DNA of 64,000 bases, taken from NCBI GenBank assembly GCA_039602395.1, contig JBCNJP010000003.1, positions 69,785,917-69,849,916 of the forward strand, in the 5' to 3' direction. Positions 33,523 through 44,426 of the stretch are shown here, piece by piece (the first letter of the stretch is position 1; each line of letters begins with the position of its first letter). The position numbers were made by a program, and so were the translations under genes. Under the pieces are notes generated by a model that was not told where the DNA came from, made no database searches, and saw nothing but the letters and a program-made list of their open reading frames with translations. Source of the stretch: Deinandra increscens subsp. villosa (lineage: Eukaryota; Streptophyta; Magnoliopsida; Asterales; Asteraceae).

Positions 33523-34188
33523 TGTTGATTGACTATGAGAGAAATTTGGGAGTAGAAAGAAATCGTTCTGAAAATTTCTAGGTTTTCAGATTTTGAACGA
33601 TTTCTTGCTTTTGGGGTTATGAGGAGCGTTGAAGGGGTTGTGGGTATTTGACTGGTGGGTTTAAAGGTGGGTGACGGTTATCAGCGATGGGATAAAGTAC
33701 GCTGAGTCACAGGAGAGAGAATGAAAAAGTGCAAGTGGGTCCGCAAAAAGTGTGCTTCAGGTGATTGTACAATACAATCTCCTGTTGCGTGTCTTTTGAA
33801 TTTAATTCAAACAGTTTTCCCGGACAATTAATTGAAACACTTTAAATGCAAAACCCGCTTGAAAATGTGTGCCTCAACCGGTGAATTAAATGATTCATTT
33901 AAGGCAAGAGATTTTCCGGTTGAGATTCAAGCGGAGAGTTTTTCTCTCCATACAACAAAATTTCTTTCCGTTTGAAAGTTGAACCGGACAGATTTGCCGG
34001 TTGAAAATTTTTCCGGTTGAGGTTGTCAACAGGAAACAAAATTTCCGTTTGAAAAATTTTCAAATTTAATCTGAACTTTCAAATAAAGAATTGTTGTTCC
34101 TTTTACCAATTTCAGAAATTAGGATGGTGTGATCAAAAATTGAGTTTCCGGTTGAAGATAACTTTCCGGTTGAGATTCAACCGGATGT
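33523..34188 (-). other. Element B spacer, right of the extra ORF, with motif cluster
   Basis: Non-coding. From about 33850 to 34185 it carries some ten copies or near-copies of TTCCGGTTGAA, CCGCTTGAA or their complements. The same spacer resumes after the hAT-like insertion at 35166. Confidence 0.8.
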
Positions 34189-35173
34189 GTTGAACTTAGG
34201 GGTGTTCAGAAACCGTCAAAACCGGACCAAAAACTCGGTTTGGGTTCATATTTTTTAAAATGGTCCGGTTCCTGGTTCAGAAAATAAAAAACCGGTATAT
34301 ACGGTCCGGGTCACGGTTTTGTAGGTTGGCGAGCGGTTTAACCCGGACCGGACCGTGGTTCATTCAATCGTAGACAATTAGACATATACTAATACTATAT
34401 ACTCTGCATTTGCATTCAATTCAGTAGATAATTAGATATATTCTATTTTAATCGTAGATATATTCTATTTTAATCTTTTATTTTAATCTTTTAAATTTTT
34501 TAAAAACCTACGATCAGTTATTCTAAATCCTAGAAACACTCAATCGTCGATCATTTGCGTCCCTTTAGTTTCTCACGTTCTTCTCTCCCATCATTCAGGC
34601 GACTCTTTCTCCTTCTCCACAGCAATCATCGATTCATCGGATCATCGCCAATTCGCCATCTCCACAGCAAAGTCCTAACTGTTCTACTAGGTATGTCTTT
34701 CTTCTCCATTCGTTTTTTAGGTTTAGGGTTTTAATACTACTGGTTTGAAAGTTCTAACTGTTCTACTATTATCTACATTGTGGTTATGTTCAAAATACTT
34801 GTTCATTGTAGTTCTCTGTGATTATGTTCAGATGCGTGTTCATTATGATCTAAGAACAGTTTTGTAGTTCTCTATGATAATCGATATATATCGATCTAAC
34901 TACTGTTTTGTTAAGTGTTCATACAATCGATGCATACTATTCCGAACTACGGTTCTATCTACTGTAAAACTTCCGATCCAAACTTTTTTTAAATAACCGG
35001 TTCAAAACCGTTAAACCGTGAACCAAACCAGTTAACCCGGTAAGTCCGATCCAGCCTACCCGGACCAAACCGTTCGGTTTGGTTTGAAAAAAATAGAAAC
35101 CGTTTGTTGCGGTTTGGTTCAAAAAAATTCCAAAATCCGGACCAACCGGACCACGAACACCCCTAGTTGAACT
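34189..35173. mobile_element. hAT-like non-autonomous DNA transposon (element 34197-35165) with its 8-bp TSD
   Basis: Perfect 11-bp terminal inverted repeats, TAGGGGTGTTC (34197-34207) and GAACACCCCTA (35155-35165), are flanked by an 8-bp duplication GTTGAACT (34189-34196 and 35166-35173). An 8-bp TSD and these ends fit the hAT superfamily. Subterminal regions are dense in AACCGG / GGTCCGG repeats in both orientations. The core (about 34500-34700) is a CT-rich leader-like stretch followed by an AG|GTATGT splice-donor-like site. No transposase frame was seen, so it is probably an internally deleted copy. Confidence 0.85.
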
Positions 35174-35378
35174 GGAAAGTTCAACCAGAAGACAGAAAAA
35201 CACTTGATTTTGAAAATCACATGTATCAGTTATCATAGTTTAACAGTATGACCTGACTATGATTGAAAAGGTGTCTAACTGATACAAGAGCTTTTCTTTT
35301 TCTTGTTCTTTTTGTATCAAGAGACGGGCTCTTTGACACAAAATGGTCTCTTTTATTAAGTTTGAGAAAACAGTTTAA
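35174..35378 (-). other. Element B spacer, left of pol
   Basis: Non-coding continuation of the spacer after the hAT-like element. It contains a near-direct repeat of TTTTTCTTGTTCTTTTTGTATC-type sequence also present in D (about 17510). Nothing else was recognised. Confidence 0.6.
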
Positions 35379-38300
35379 TCAGTCAAAGTTCATCATACCA
35401 ATGGCACTAATGAGATAGAAGAATCTAGCTTCATCAAATGCTTTGGTAAACAAATCAGCCAATTGTTGATTTGTATGAACTTTAACCATTCTAATTAAGT
35501 GTTTCTCAGCACAATCTCTAATAAAATGGTACTTGATATCAATGTGTTTTGCTTTTGAGTGTTAAACAGGGTTGTTTGTGATTGATATGGCACTGTTGTT
35601 GTCTGCAAGAATAGGAGTCTCCATGAACTTGATGCCGTAATCCAACATTTGATTCTGAATCCATAAGACTTGACTGCAGCAGCTTGATGCAGCAATATAT
35701 TCAGCCTCAGCAGTAGAAGTAGATACGCAGGTTTGCTTCTTGCATTGCCAAGACACAAGTCTTTCTCCCAAAAATTGACATCCTCCAGTAGTAGACTTCT
35801 TATCCAAGTTGCAGCCAACATAATCACTATCAGTGTAAGCTTTGAAGGAGAAATCTGAATTCTTTGGATACCACAACCCAAGCTTTGGTTGTCCTTTAAG
35901 ATATCTAAAGATTTTCTTCACTGCTAACATGTGTGATTCCTTTGGTTGACTCTGGTATCTAGCACATAAACAGACACTAAACATGATGTCAGGTCTGCTA
36001 GCTGTGAGATAGAGCAGTGATCCAATCATTGCCCTGTAGAGGTGAACATCCACTGGTTTGCCACTTAAGTCACTGTTTAACTTGTGGGAAGTGGAGATGG
36101 GAGTTCTTGAGGTTGAAACAGACAGCATATCAAACCTTTTTAGCATATCTTGAATATATTTTGACTGATTCAATAAAATTCCATTTGCAGTTTGCTCCAC
36201 TTGCAAGCCTAAGAAGAAATTCAGTTCACCCATTGAACTCATTTCAAACTTTGATTGCATCAATCCCTCAAACTCTTTGCATAAGGCAGCACTGGATGAA
36301 CCAAAGATGATGTCATCAACGTAGATTTGTACCATCAAGGTATCTTTGCCATCAGATTTCACAAACAGTGTTTTGTCAATAGCTTCTCTCTTGTAGCCAT
36401 TCACTAGGAGATAGTTTGAGAGTGTCTCATACCATGTCCTAGGAGCTTGCTTGAGACCATATAAAGCTTTAATCAACTTGCACACCCTGTTGGGGTAATG
36501 AGGGTCTTCAAAGCCTGGAGGTTGCTTGACATACACATCCTGTTCCAAAAGACCATACAGAAAAGCACATTTAACATCCATTTGAAATACCAGAAAGTTT
36601 TTGAATGCAACATAGGCAAGAAATATTCTGATTGCTTCAAGCCTGGCCACAGGAGCAAAAACTTTATCATAATCAATGCCTTCTTCCTGTGTGTAGCCTT
36701 GAGCTACAAGTCTGGCCTCGTTTTTTATCACTATTCCCCTGTCATCCTTCTTGTTTCTGAATACCCATTTGGTTCCAATTGGTTCTTCACCTTCAGGTAA
36801 GTCTACCAATTCCCAAACCTTCTGTTTATTGATCTGAAACAATTCCTCTTGCATTGCCTCTACCCAGCTATCATCTTCCAATGCATCATTGATCTTTTTG
36901 GGTAATTCTTGAGACAGAAATGCAGCATGCAGGCAAATGTTTGCATAAATAGACTTGCTTTTTGTCAGCACAGGAGCTGACAAGTCTCCTATAATGTTCT
37001 CCCTTGGATGATCCTTACTAACTCTTCTATCAGTAAACATTGGAAATTCATGGCTTCTCCCATTGTGAGGAATATTGAGTTGAGGTAATAACTCAATATT
37101 GTTGGTTTGTGATACAGGTTCTGAAATTTCAGTTGGTTCTTGAGAACTGGGGACTGAATCTGAGATTAGATGCTCAAGACTATAATCATATGAACCAGCA
37201 TCAGTTGAATCATCAGGTTCATTGTTCTCAAAATTTTCTGAAAAAATGTTTTCCGGTTGAGTCTCAACCGAAGATTCTACTGCTACAGGATCCGTTTGAA
37301 CTTCAACCGGAAGTTCAACCGGAAGGACTTCTGCATCAGCGAGAACAATTTCAGAGGTTTTCTTTGCATTGTTGGGTTTCACAGGCTTGGTGCTGATGGA
37401 TGAAAAGAAGGTAGGTTGCATTTGCAGTCCCTTGGTGTTCATTTTCCAGATGTCATCAGCTGACCTCATGTGATTTTGCTTATATTCCTGTTCCTGTACT
37501 GTTGAACTCAATGGCTTATCAATGGTAAAATTGAAAGCAGTGGTTAGTGCATCTATATCGAATAACCATTCTGGTTGAGATACAAAACTGTTAAGAGATT
37601 TCTCATTAAAAGTCACATTAATGGTTTCCTCAACAATTTTAGTACTTTTATTGTAAACTCTGAATGCTTTTGACACACCAGAATATCCAACAAAATAACC
37701 TTCATCTGCCTTTTCAGCAAACTTAGGCAACAACCTATTAGTTATCAAAATAGTAACAGGACAGCCAAATGATTTAAAGAAGTAAATGTTGGGTTTTCTA
37801 CCTCTCCAAAGCTCATAAGCAGTTTTGTTATTACCCTTCATAATCAAAGTCCTGTTTTGGACATAGCAGGCAGTGTTTACTGCTTCTGCCCAAAATATCA
37901 CAGGTAACTTAGAATCTGCTAGCATTGCTCTAGCAGCCTCAATCAATGTCCTATTTCTCCTTTCAGCAACACCATTTTGCTGTGGAGTTCTAGGAGCACT
38001 GAATTGTCTGAGGACTCCCTTTTCCTCACAAAATGAGTTCAAAACATGATTTTTAAACTCAGTGCCATTGTCACTTCTGATTGTCTTAACTTTCAGTTTT
38101 GCTTGATTTTCTAAAGATACAATTAGTGTTTTTAACAATTCAGCAGTTTCATCTTTTGTTTTTAAGAAAAACACCCATGTATATCTTGTGAAATCATCAA
38201 TAATGACAAAGCAATATGACCTTTTTCCTAAGCTCATCACTCTAGTTGGACCAAACAAATCCATATGAAAAAGTTCTAGAGGTTGAGTGATAGAAGACTC

Positions 38301-38897
38301 TGTTTTTGGCTTGAAGGAGGTCTTGTGTTGCTTACCCTTGAGGCAAGAAACACAGTGTTCAGAACAGTTGAACTGCTTGTTAGGAAGACCTTTAACCAAG
38401 CCAAGATTCACTATTCTGTTCATGTTCTTGTAGTTAAAATGACATAACCTCCTGTGCCACAAATCAGATTCATCCACTGAGGCTTTGGATATAAAGCATG
38501 CTTTTCCACTGGCTGGAGTGGCAGCAGATAGATCCAAAATATATAGTCCTTCTCTCCTAGGTGCTCTGAGCAACACAAGTTCCTCAGGGATTTTAACACC
38601 AGGTTTCAAGACTATGGCCTCTCTCTCAGTAAACATCAAATTCAAATTCTTGTCACACATTTGTGAGACACTAAGTAAATTGAAATTTAATGTATCAACA
38701 AAATTTACCTTGTCAAAGGTAAGCACCCCATTACTAACAGCACCTTGTGCAGTAATGTGTCCTTTTGCACTCCCAAAGGCTACAGGACCTCCATTTATGT
38801 TTTTGGGGTTTTCCAATACATGCTTATTTCCTGTCATGTGGCAAGTGCATCCACTATCAACAACCCATAGGCTTTGTTGGCCTTTATTATGCACCTA
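35379..38897 (-). pseudogene. pol: Element B pol (protease, integrase, reverse transcriptase, RNase H)
   Basis: Open for 1110 codons from 38894 to 35562. Protease: LWVVDSGCTCHMTG (residues about 8-21). Integrase: zinc region HRRLCHFNYKNMNRI...CVSCLKGKQH (about 145-190), core MDLFGPTRV, RSDNGTEFKN (about 270) and PQQNGVAERRNRTLIEA. An acidic linker with family motif copies lies at 37250-37325. RT: GTKWVFRNKKDDRG, MDVKCAFLYG, PPGFEDP and VQIYVDDIIFGSS. RNase H: 'YTDSDYVGC', 'AEYIAASS' and 'ADNNSAI'. A TAA at 35562 replaces a lysine in 'NPVKHSK'. The frame then continues to the natural stop at 35379. Apart from this single nonsense codon the pol appears intact. Confidence 0.93.
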
Positions 38898-38914
38898 CAC
38901 ACAAAGAAAATTGA

Positions 38915-41860
38915 TTAATTTCTAAAGGGAACCCAAGCCTTTGAGGTCTTGGGCTTGCCAGAAGCATCATAATACTTGTACTCTTTAAGTACTAAAGTAT
39001 TTAGTATTGGATCCTCATTCAACAGGTCATCTTGATCAATGTTCAAGTGTTCAGACTGTTCACTTGATTGACATTGCCTGATTATTTTGCTAAGCCTTCT
39101 CTCAGCAATCTTCCTCTCTCTGTATTCCCTATACTTCTTTTGTTTGTTGGTCAAAGCCTTTGGCAACTCACTAGGTGAGGTGTAGGTCTGATCAACACTA
39201 GTCACTGGTGAGATTCTAGCATTAGAGTTTGAATTTTTTTTTGACTGGCTAGATCTCTCACTGTGAAATGCAACAGTGGTATTTCCACTTGAACTAGAGG
39301 GAATTTCCGGTTGAGAGTTTTGCTTGTTTTTCACAAAATTTTCTCTAGAGGTGGTCTTGCCTCTAGATGGGTTTCTCCTTCCTTGACCTTCAAAGTGGTC
39401 ATACTCATCAGTGAACTGAATCCTGGGTCGTTGTCTAGGTGCAGTAACTGATCTGAGTGTTTTGGAGATTTCCGGTTGAACTTCACTTCCGGTTGAAAAT
39501 TTTTCCGGTTGAAGTTCAGCCGGAACCCTGTTCGGTTTTAAGACTGAAAAACTTCCATTTTTGTTGTTCCCAATTAAAACTTTGTTTGACTCAGTATCAA
39601 AATACTTAATTGTGTTACTTCTTACAGGTGAAGTTCTACCTGTAGATCTTTTCTGAGTAGAAACAGTTTTGGGTTTTAACAAGTTTTGAGTTTTGCTCAA
39701 AGGATTGAATTTCCATATTGCAGCCATGTGCCCTTTTTCACCACAAAAAACACATTCAAACATTTTTCTTTGGTAAGTGTTTGTGTTTTTGGTTGATTCT
39801 TCATTTGTGACCTGGTGGTAAGTTAACTTACCTATTTTCTCAGTTTCACTGGGTTTTGGCTGCTCAGGTAGTTTACCTCCAACTTTTGAGTCCTTGGGCT
39901 CATAAATAGTTGGTGGTGGAAAAGCAACTTTTGGTTTTAAAACCTTGGATTGGTCAACAGATGCTGATGTGCTAGCATCTTTGACTTCACAGTTTGATGA
40001 TGATTCAACAGATTTTGATTCAGAAGGTGAAGATGTTGTGCTATCAACAATTAGACTCACACTACACTCCTTCTGAAGTGCTTGGATTGGAGAAATAACA
40101 GGTGAGTATTCCTTTGGTGGTTCAACATTGTTGTACCCAATACCTGTTTTCCCATGCATTGCCCCATTCCAAATTTCTCAGCTTTCTTGTTAGCTGTTTG
40201 GAATTTGTCACAGGTGAACAAGGCATCTTTTAACTTAATTTCAAGAACATCATTTTCTGCTTTTGTATCTTTTGTTTCTTGTCTTGAAATTGTTAGTTTG
40301 TTCAACAAATCCTCTAATTGTGTTTCCAAACTAGAGTTAGTTTGCTTTAAAACATCAAATTCTTTGTTTAGATTTTTCAATTTTAGTGATGTAAGCAGTT
40401 TCATTTTTCTTAAAGCAATTCTTTAACTCATTTAAATTGGAAACCTCATCAATCAGATCAGTGTTATGTTTCCTGTATTTTGACACTTGTTCTATGCAGG
40501 CAGGGCTGCATAAATTTTCCAAAACTTTTTCAGGAATTTCATTTACCTGTTCAGTTGAATCTTCTTTGGCCATCAAAGCATGGTTGATTGGCTCAAACTC
40601 AGTGACAAAGTCATCCCACTCATAGCATTCAGTCTGGTTAGCTACAGCTGCCACCACATTTTGATTTCCAAGTGGTTTTGGTTGAGTTGGCTGCTGGTTG
40701 CTGTTGTTGTTGTTTTGTTGACTGCTGCTGTTGTTTCTTCCATGGTTTGATCTCTGTTGGACATTGTTGTTATTGTTCTGTCCATCTCTCCTTGGCTTCT
40801 TGCATTCCCTGGCAAAATGGCCAAGTTGGTGACAATTACAACATTTAGCTTTAGATTTATCCAACCCAATTGATGATCCCTTTGACCCTTTATAAGTTCT
40901 TCCAGTTCTTTTATAAAATCTTTGGGCCCTTACAGAAACCATAGCCAATTGAGTTAGAATGTCCATCTCTTCTAGATCATCTGCCCCTATGCATTCCAAG
41001 TCTTCACGTGTGAAGCCTTGAGATGAGTCAGTTGCCACATAGGCAGAGTGAGAGTTATCAAACAGTGTTGAAGAACTCTCTAAGCATCTGGGTGACTCAT
41101 TGAAACTGACTGAGGGTGAGAGATATTGAGAAGAATTTGAGATCTTTTGAAAATCAGTTGTAACCAAAGCAGTGGTTTGCAACTGTGGTGATGCTTCAGG
41201 AAAGTTGTTCTGCTTAAAATTAAGCTCCATTTCATAAGCACTAAGGATTCCATGGAGTTCACTTAGTTTAAGCTTTTTGAGATCCTTGCACTCCCTGATG
41301 CTGACTGTGTAAACAGTCCAAGCTGGAGGTAATGATCTCAAGAACTTTCTGTTGGCATCAGCATGTTCAGTTTTTACTTCTACCTTTTGCAATTCATCAA
41401 GAAGTGAAACAAATCTAAGATACTGGTTGGTCATAGATTCACCAGTTTTGTAAGTAAAGTTTTCATATCTTTGTTTCAAAACATCCTTTTTGTTTTCCTT
41501 AACCTCACTAGACCCTTCATACATTTCACTGAGAGCATTCCACAAGCTATGTGCTGTCTTATATCCCTTGAACCCTACCAGTATAGAGTTGGGTAATGCA
41601 TCCTGGAGTGTCCAGTAAACCTTGTGATCATATTCAAGCTCAGCATAATCAGCTTCAACATATTTTTCTAGTGGTTTTGGTATTTGCACTTGGGCATCAT
41701 CAGCAGATTGAACAGTTGGATTGTAAGGACCTACAGTCAACCTGTTCCAAATGCGTATGTCTAGGCTTCTAACAAAACCTTCCATCTTGAGTTTCCAAGT
41801 ATCAAAGTCATCAGGAATGAAAATTGGTGGTTTCAAGTAAAGTATCAACTTTGAAGCACT
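38915..41860 (-). pseudogene. gag: Element B gag, start deleted and frameshifted
   Basis: Copia gag beginning in the conserved PDDFDTWKLKMEGFVR block. D has about 100 bases of leader plus a start codon before this block, whereas in B the primer site is joined almost directly to it. The native ATG and first residues are therefore deleted; the only upstream ATG (41899) lies in the primer site. Zinc knuckle 1 is present (CCNCHQLGHFAREC). Knuckle 2 reads CVFCGEKGHMAAIW, with the last cysteine replaced. Frameshifts lie near 40380 and 40120. The C-terminal extension ends AWVPFRN-TAA at 38915, the same place as in D, before pol in another frame. Confidence 0.9.
39470..39530 (-). repeat. Motif cluster in gag C-terminal extension of element B
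   Basis: Four copies of TTCCGGTTGAA or CAGCCGGAA within 60 bases, in the coding sequence around 'VPAELQPEKFSTGSEVQPE'. The homologous position of D (21656-21700) has the same kind of cluster. Confidence 0.8.
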
Positions 41861-41886
41861 AGAAGTCTTCAAAGTGGAGAGCCAAT

Positions 41887-41898
41887 GCTCTGATACCA
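41887..41898 (-). other. Element B primer binding site (tRNA-iMet)
   Basis: TGGTATCAGAGC on the minus strand, two bases from the 5' LTR. Confidence 0.92.
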
Positions 41899-41900
41899 CT

Positions 41901-42556
41901 TGTAGGACCGTTGATTAATCAGAGAAATAATCAAAACAAGAACTCTTTACTTGCTGATCACAACCATGCGGAATAAAGTTGTATCACACTTGTTTTTACT
42001 TAATCTTTGTTTTACTCATACTTGTAGTTTGATTGTATTGATTGCATAAACTAGTGAACACAAGATAATAAATTTCTCGGTACTATTTTCATTAACTCAA
42101 GTTCAAACTGTTACAAGTGTAAGCACTAAATCTGGTACTTGTGAATGAACTAGCTAACAACTATATATAGTACTAAGGAGATCAACTACAGCCGTTGATC
42201 TCATATGGGCTAATCTAACCGTACATGAAAGTCAAACAATAAACTTACTAAAAGAACATTAGTAAACATACACAAGAGGAAATGTGCAAAATGCAATTAT
42301 CTATAAGTAGGAGACGGCTAGGATGTGAGTTTGGAGAATAAAAGTAGTTGCAGGCCTGATTTCTGCAAAAGTAATCTTTCAGTACTTTTCCGGTTGAACT
42401 CTTTATACTGTTGGATAAAAGAGTTCACCCGGAAATGTTCTCCACTTGAGCTTTTCCGGTTGACAAGTCTTCCGCTTGAGTGTTTTCCGCTTGAACATAT
42501 CTTCAACCGGAAATCTTCGTCTTGAACCGGTTAACTCAGATTTTCATTTCCTTACA
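41901..42556 (-). repeat. Element B 5' LTR
   Basis: 656 bp, nearly identical to the 3' copy. U3 motif cluster at about 42388-42535; TATA-like CTATATATAG at 42161-42170. It abuts TSD CACTT. Confidence 0.95.
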
Positions 42557-43693
42557 CACTTAAGCAAGATTCACATGTCCCAAAAGACTCTGGACAAGTG
42601 GACTCTAAAATCCTCATTGTCTGGAGTTTCTTGATGCAACTCTCGTTTATGTGACTTAGTCGATAATGTAGTGAGACGTGTTGTTGACATCAGTCTTAAC
42701 ACGTTTATTGGAGATTGTGTATATCATGTTACCATTAACATCTATCACATAGATTCCTTTTGCTTCAAGACATGTCCATCAAATATGCAGAGATAAAATC
42801 ATCATCACTATTAGAAGTATAATTAAAACTTGTATTTTTTAAGCAAACAGAGATACGATTCTTCTAGTCGCACTAGGGTCATAGCAGCAATTATTCAAAA
42901 CAATGGTTAAACTATTTAGGCAAATAATGAATTCACCCAACAACTTTAACAATGACTTTCTGCTCGTTCTCAACATGCAGCTCCAGGTCGTTTCGCTTCG
43001 AATCTCTTACTCTTCTTAATCCCCACAAACTTTTATGGATGTGACTACCAAATCCAGTGTCAAACATCCAAAAGTTTGTTTAGAAAAAAGGAAGTGAACT
43101 GATAACATGCATACATGAGGACTTTCCACTGAGTGACAACTTCTCAAGTTTTACTTTAGCCAGGTATTATGAGCAATTCCTCTTCCAGTTCCCTTCTTCA
43201 TCATAATAAAGACAATTGGCATCCTTTTTGAAGATTTGCCTTAGGGCTCGCGGATTTGTTCCCCTTGCTCTTTGCTTTGCCTTTCTTGCCTTTGGCATTC
43301 TTAGCTTTCTTACTAATTTGGCCATCTTGAACCATTAGCACAATATTAGTTCCAGCTTTTGCTAGAATGTTCACCTCAGCTGTTTCAAGCATCTAACGTA
43401 GCTCTGAGAGTGAATTATCCATACCATTCATATTATACTTCAGGAAGAACCATTCATATGACTAGGGCAATGAGTTGAGCATCATATCCTTCGCCAACTC
43501 TTAACTTAGTGGATTTAGTAATCGTGCCAAGTGGTCGACGAGACCCTTCATTCTCATCAAATGAGCACTGTCTAAGGAACCTTCCTGCATACAACACAAG
43601 ATGAGTGATGTCATCAACTCAGATATGTTTGTAACAAGCACACTGCTAAAACATAGATTTCTGCTGCTTAAACATGTTTCTCTGAAACTCAGG
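42557..43693 (-). pseudogene. Element A gag C-terminus, protease and integrase start
   Basis: Minus-strand copia remnant. From 43690 downward come gag blocks 'MRMKGLVDHLARL', 'YNMNGMDNSLSELR' and 'MLETAEVNILAKAG', then a lysine-rich segment (KKAKNAKGKKGKAKSKG, 43201-43392). Then come protease 'WMFDTGFGSHIHKSLWGLRRV' in another frame (about 43070-43010; D-T-G active site) and the pre-integrase region 'LLGHVNLA' (about 42590). Stops occur throughout. The N-terminal gag and 5' LTR are missing because element E starts at 43694. Confidence 0.8.
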
Positions 43694-43734
43694 TGTAAGG
43701 AATTATTTCTCCTAAAGAAATGATGTTGATCGGA

Positions 43735-43925
43735 TAAAATGTTATCTAGGAAGAATAGAAGGCCCGAAATAAGTTACATCGGAAGAACATACTGCCCGAG
43801 ATAACTTACACTTAGCTCGGAAAGTCATTTTACCTCGGGAGCACATTTTTATCTCGGACAGTGGATATGCCCGAGATAACTCAAGTTACCTCGGTAAGGC
43901 TAGTTATCTCGGACATCAACTTGAC
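43735..43925. repeat. CCGAGATAAC motif cluster in element E U3
   Basis: Copies include GCCCGAGATAACTTAC (about 43791), TTACCTCGGG (about 43830), ATCTCGGACAG (about 43851), CCCGAGATAACTC (about 43871), TTACCTCGG (about 43885) and TTATCTCGGAC (about 43904). Confidence 0.85.
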
Positions 43926-44096
43926 CTACTCCACTTGTCTCTGACATATATGATCCAGTTTCCCACCATTCTCCCGACATGAAGCTGACACGATTATCTT
44001 CTAGACTAGTTTAATATTATCCTAGTTCATGTATCTTTACTTGACGGTCTAGATGATCGTTAGAGAAATCAAGGTTTCTCCTGATTCTTAGGGCAG

Positions 44097-44104
44097 TATA
44101 TATA
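44097..44104 (+). promoter_or_regulatory. Element E TATA box
   Basis: TATATATA about 170 bases after the U3 motif cluster and 240 bases before the LTR end, matching the layout of B and D. Confidence 0.55.
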
Positions 44105-44342
44105 GACACTTGTAACTATGCTTTAGATAAGCAAGTGTAAATCACTCTGTAATGCACTTCGAATCTGCAAGTTATAATACAGTGCTCAGTTTTATTCATA
44201 TTATTGTTATACTTATCTTGTATTCGATTTCATATTACTTAACTTCAAACAGAGCATAAGAGTTAACTTGTTTCCGCCTGGTTAATTCTAAGTAAAACAT
44301 TGTGATTGGTTCAACTCTGTAACCAGAATTCGATCCTACAAG

Positions 44343-44354
44343 TGGTATCAGAGC
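44343..44354 (+). other. Element E primer binding site (tRNA-iMet)
   Basis: TGGTATCAGAGC two bases after the LTR. Confidence 0.92.
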
Positions 44355-44426
44355 CTTGGCTCGTGATTTTTAAAACTTGAATTCTTATTTTGTTTTAAAA
44401 CTTTGTTCAAAGCTTTGCTTAAGAAG

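Larger units (their letters stand above)
29021..42556 (-). mobile_element. Element B: SIRE-like Ty1/copia retrotransposon inserted in A
   Basis: LTRs at 29021-29674 and 41901-42556 differ at only about a dozen sites by eye, so this is among the youngest insertions here. A perfect target duplication CACTT lies at 29016-29020 and 42557-42561. Minus-strand order is primer site, gag, pol, a spacer carrying a hAT-like element, a long extra ORF, polypurine tract and LTR. It is a sister family of D. Pol is open for 1110 codons, and the extra ORF is open apart from one frameshift. However, gag lacks its start and has two frameshifts, so B is not autonomous. Confidence 0.96.
1763..43693 (-). mobile_element. 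Element A: old degenerate Ty1/copia retrotransposon, interrupted by C, B and E
   Basis: One copia element can be followed on the minus strand through three separate stretches. They are gag and protease at 42557-43693, integrase to reverse transcriptase at 27581-29020, and RNase H at 2569-3612, ending in a polypurine tract and a 790-bp 3' LTR. The parts rejoin cleanly when element C (TSD GGACA) and element B (TSD CACTT) are taken out: the coding similarity then runs on across both junctions. The 5' LTR and the start of gag are missing where element E begins. Frames carry many stops and indels, so this is the oldest identifiable layer. Confidence 0.85.
43694..44340 (+). repeat. Element E 5' LTR
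   Basis: 647 bp, TGTAAGGAAT to GATCCTACA, followed by the primer site. U3 (43735-43925) contains about ten copies of CCGAGATAAC / GTTATCTCGG or the CCGAGGTAAC variant in both orientations. Confidence 0.88.
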
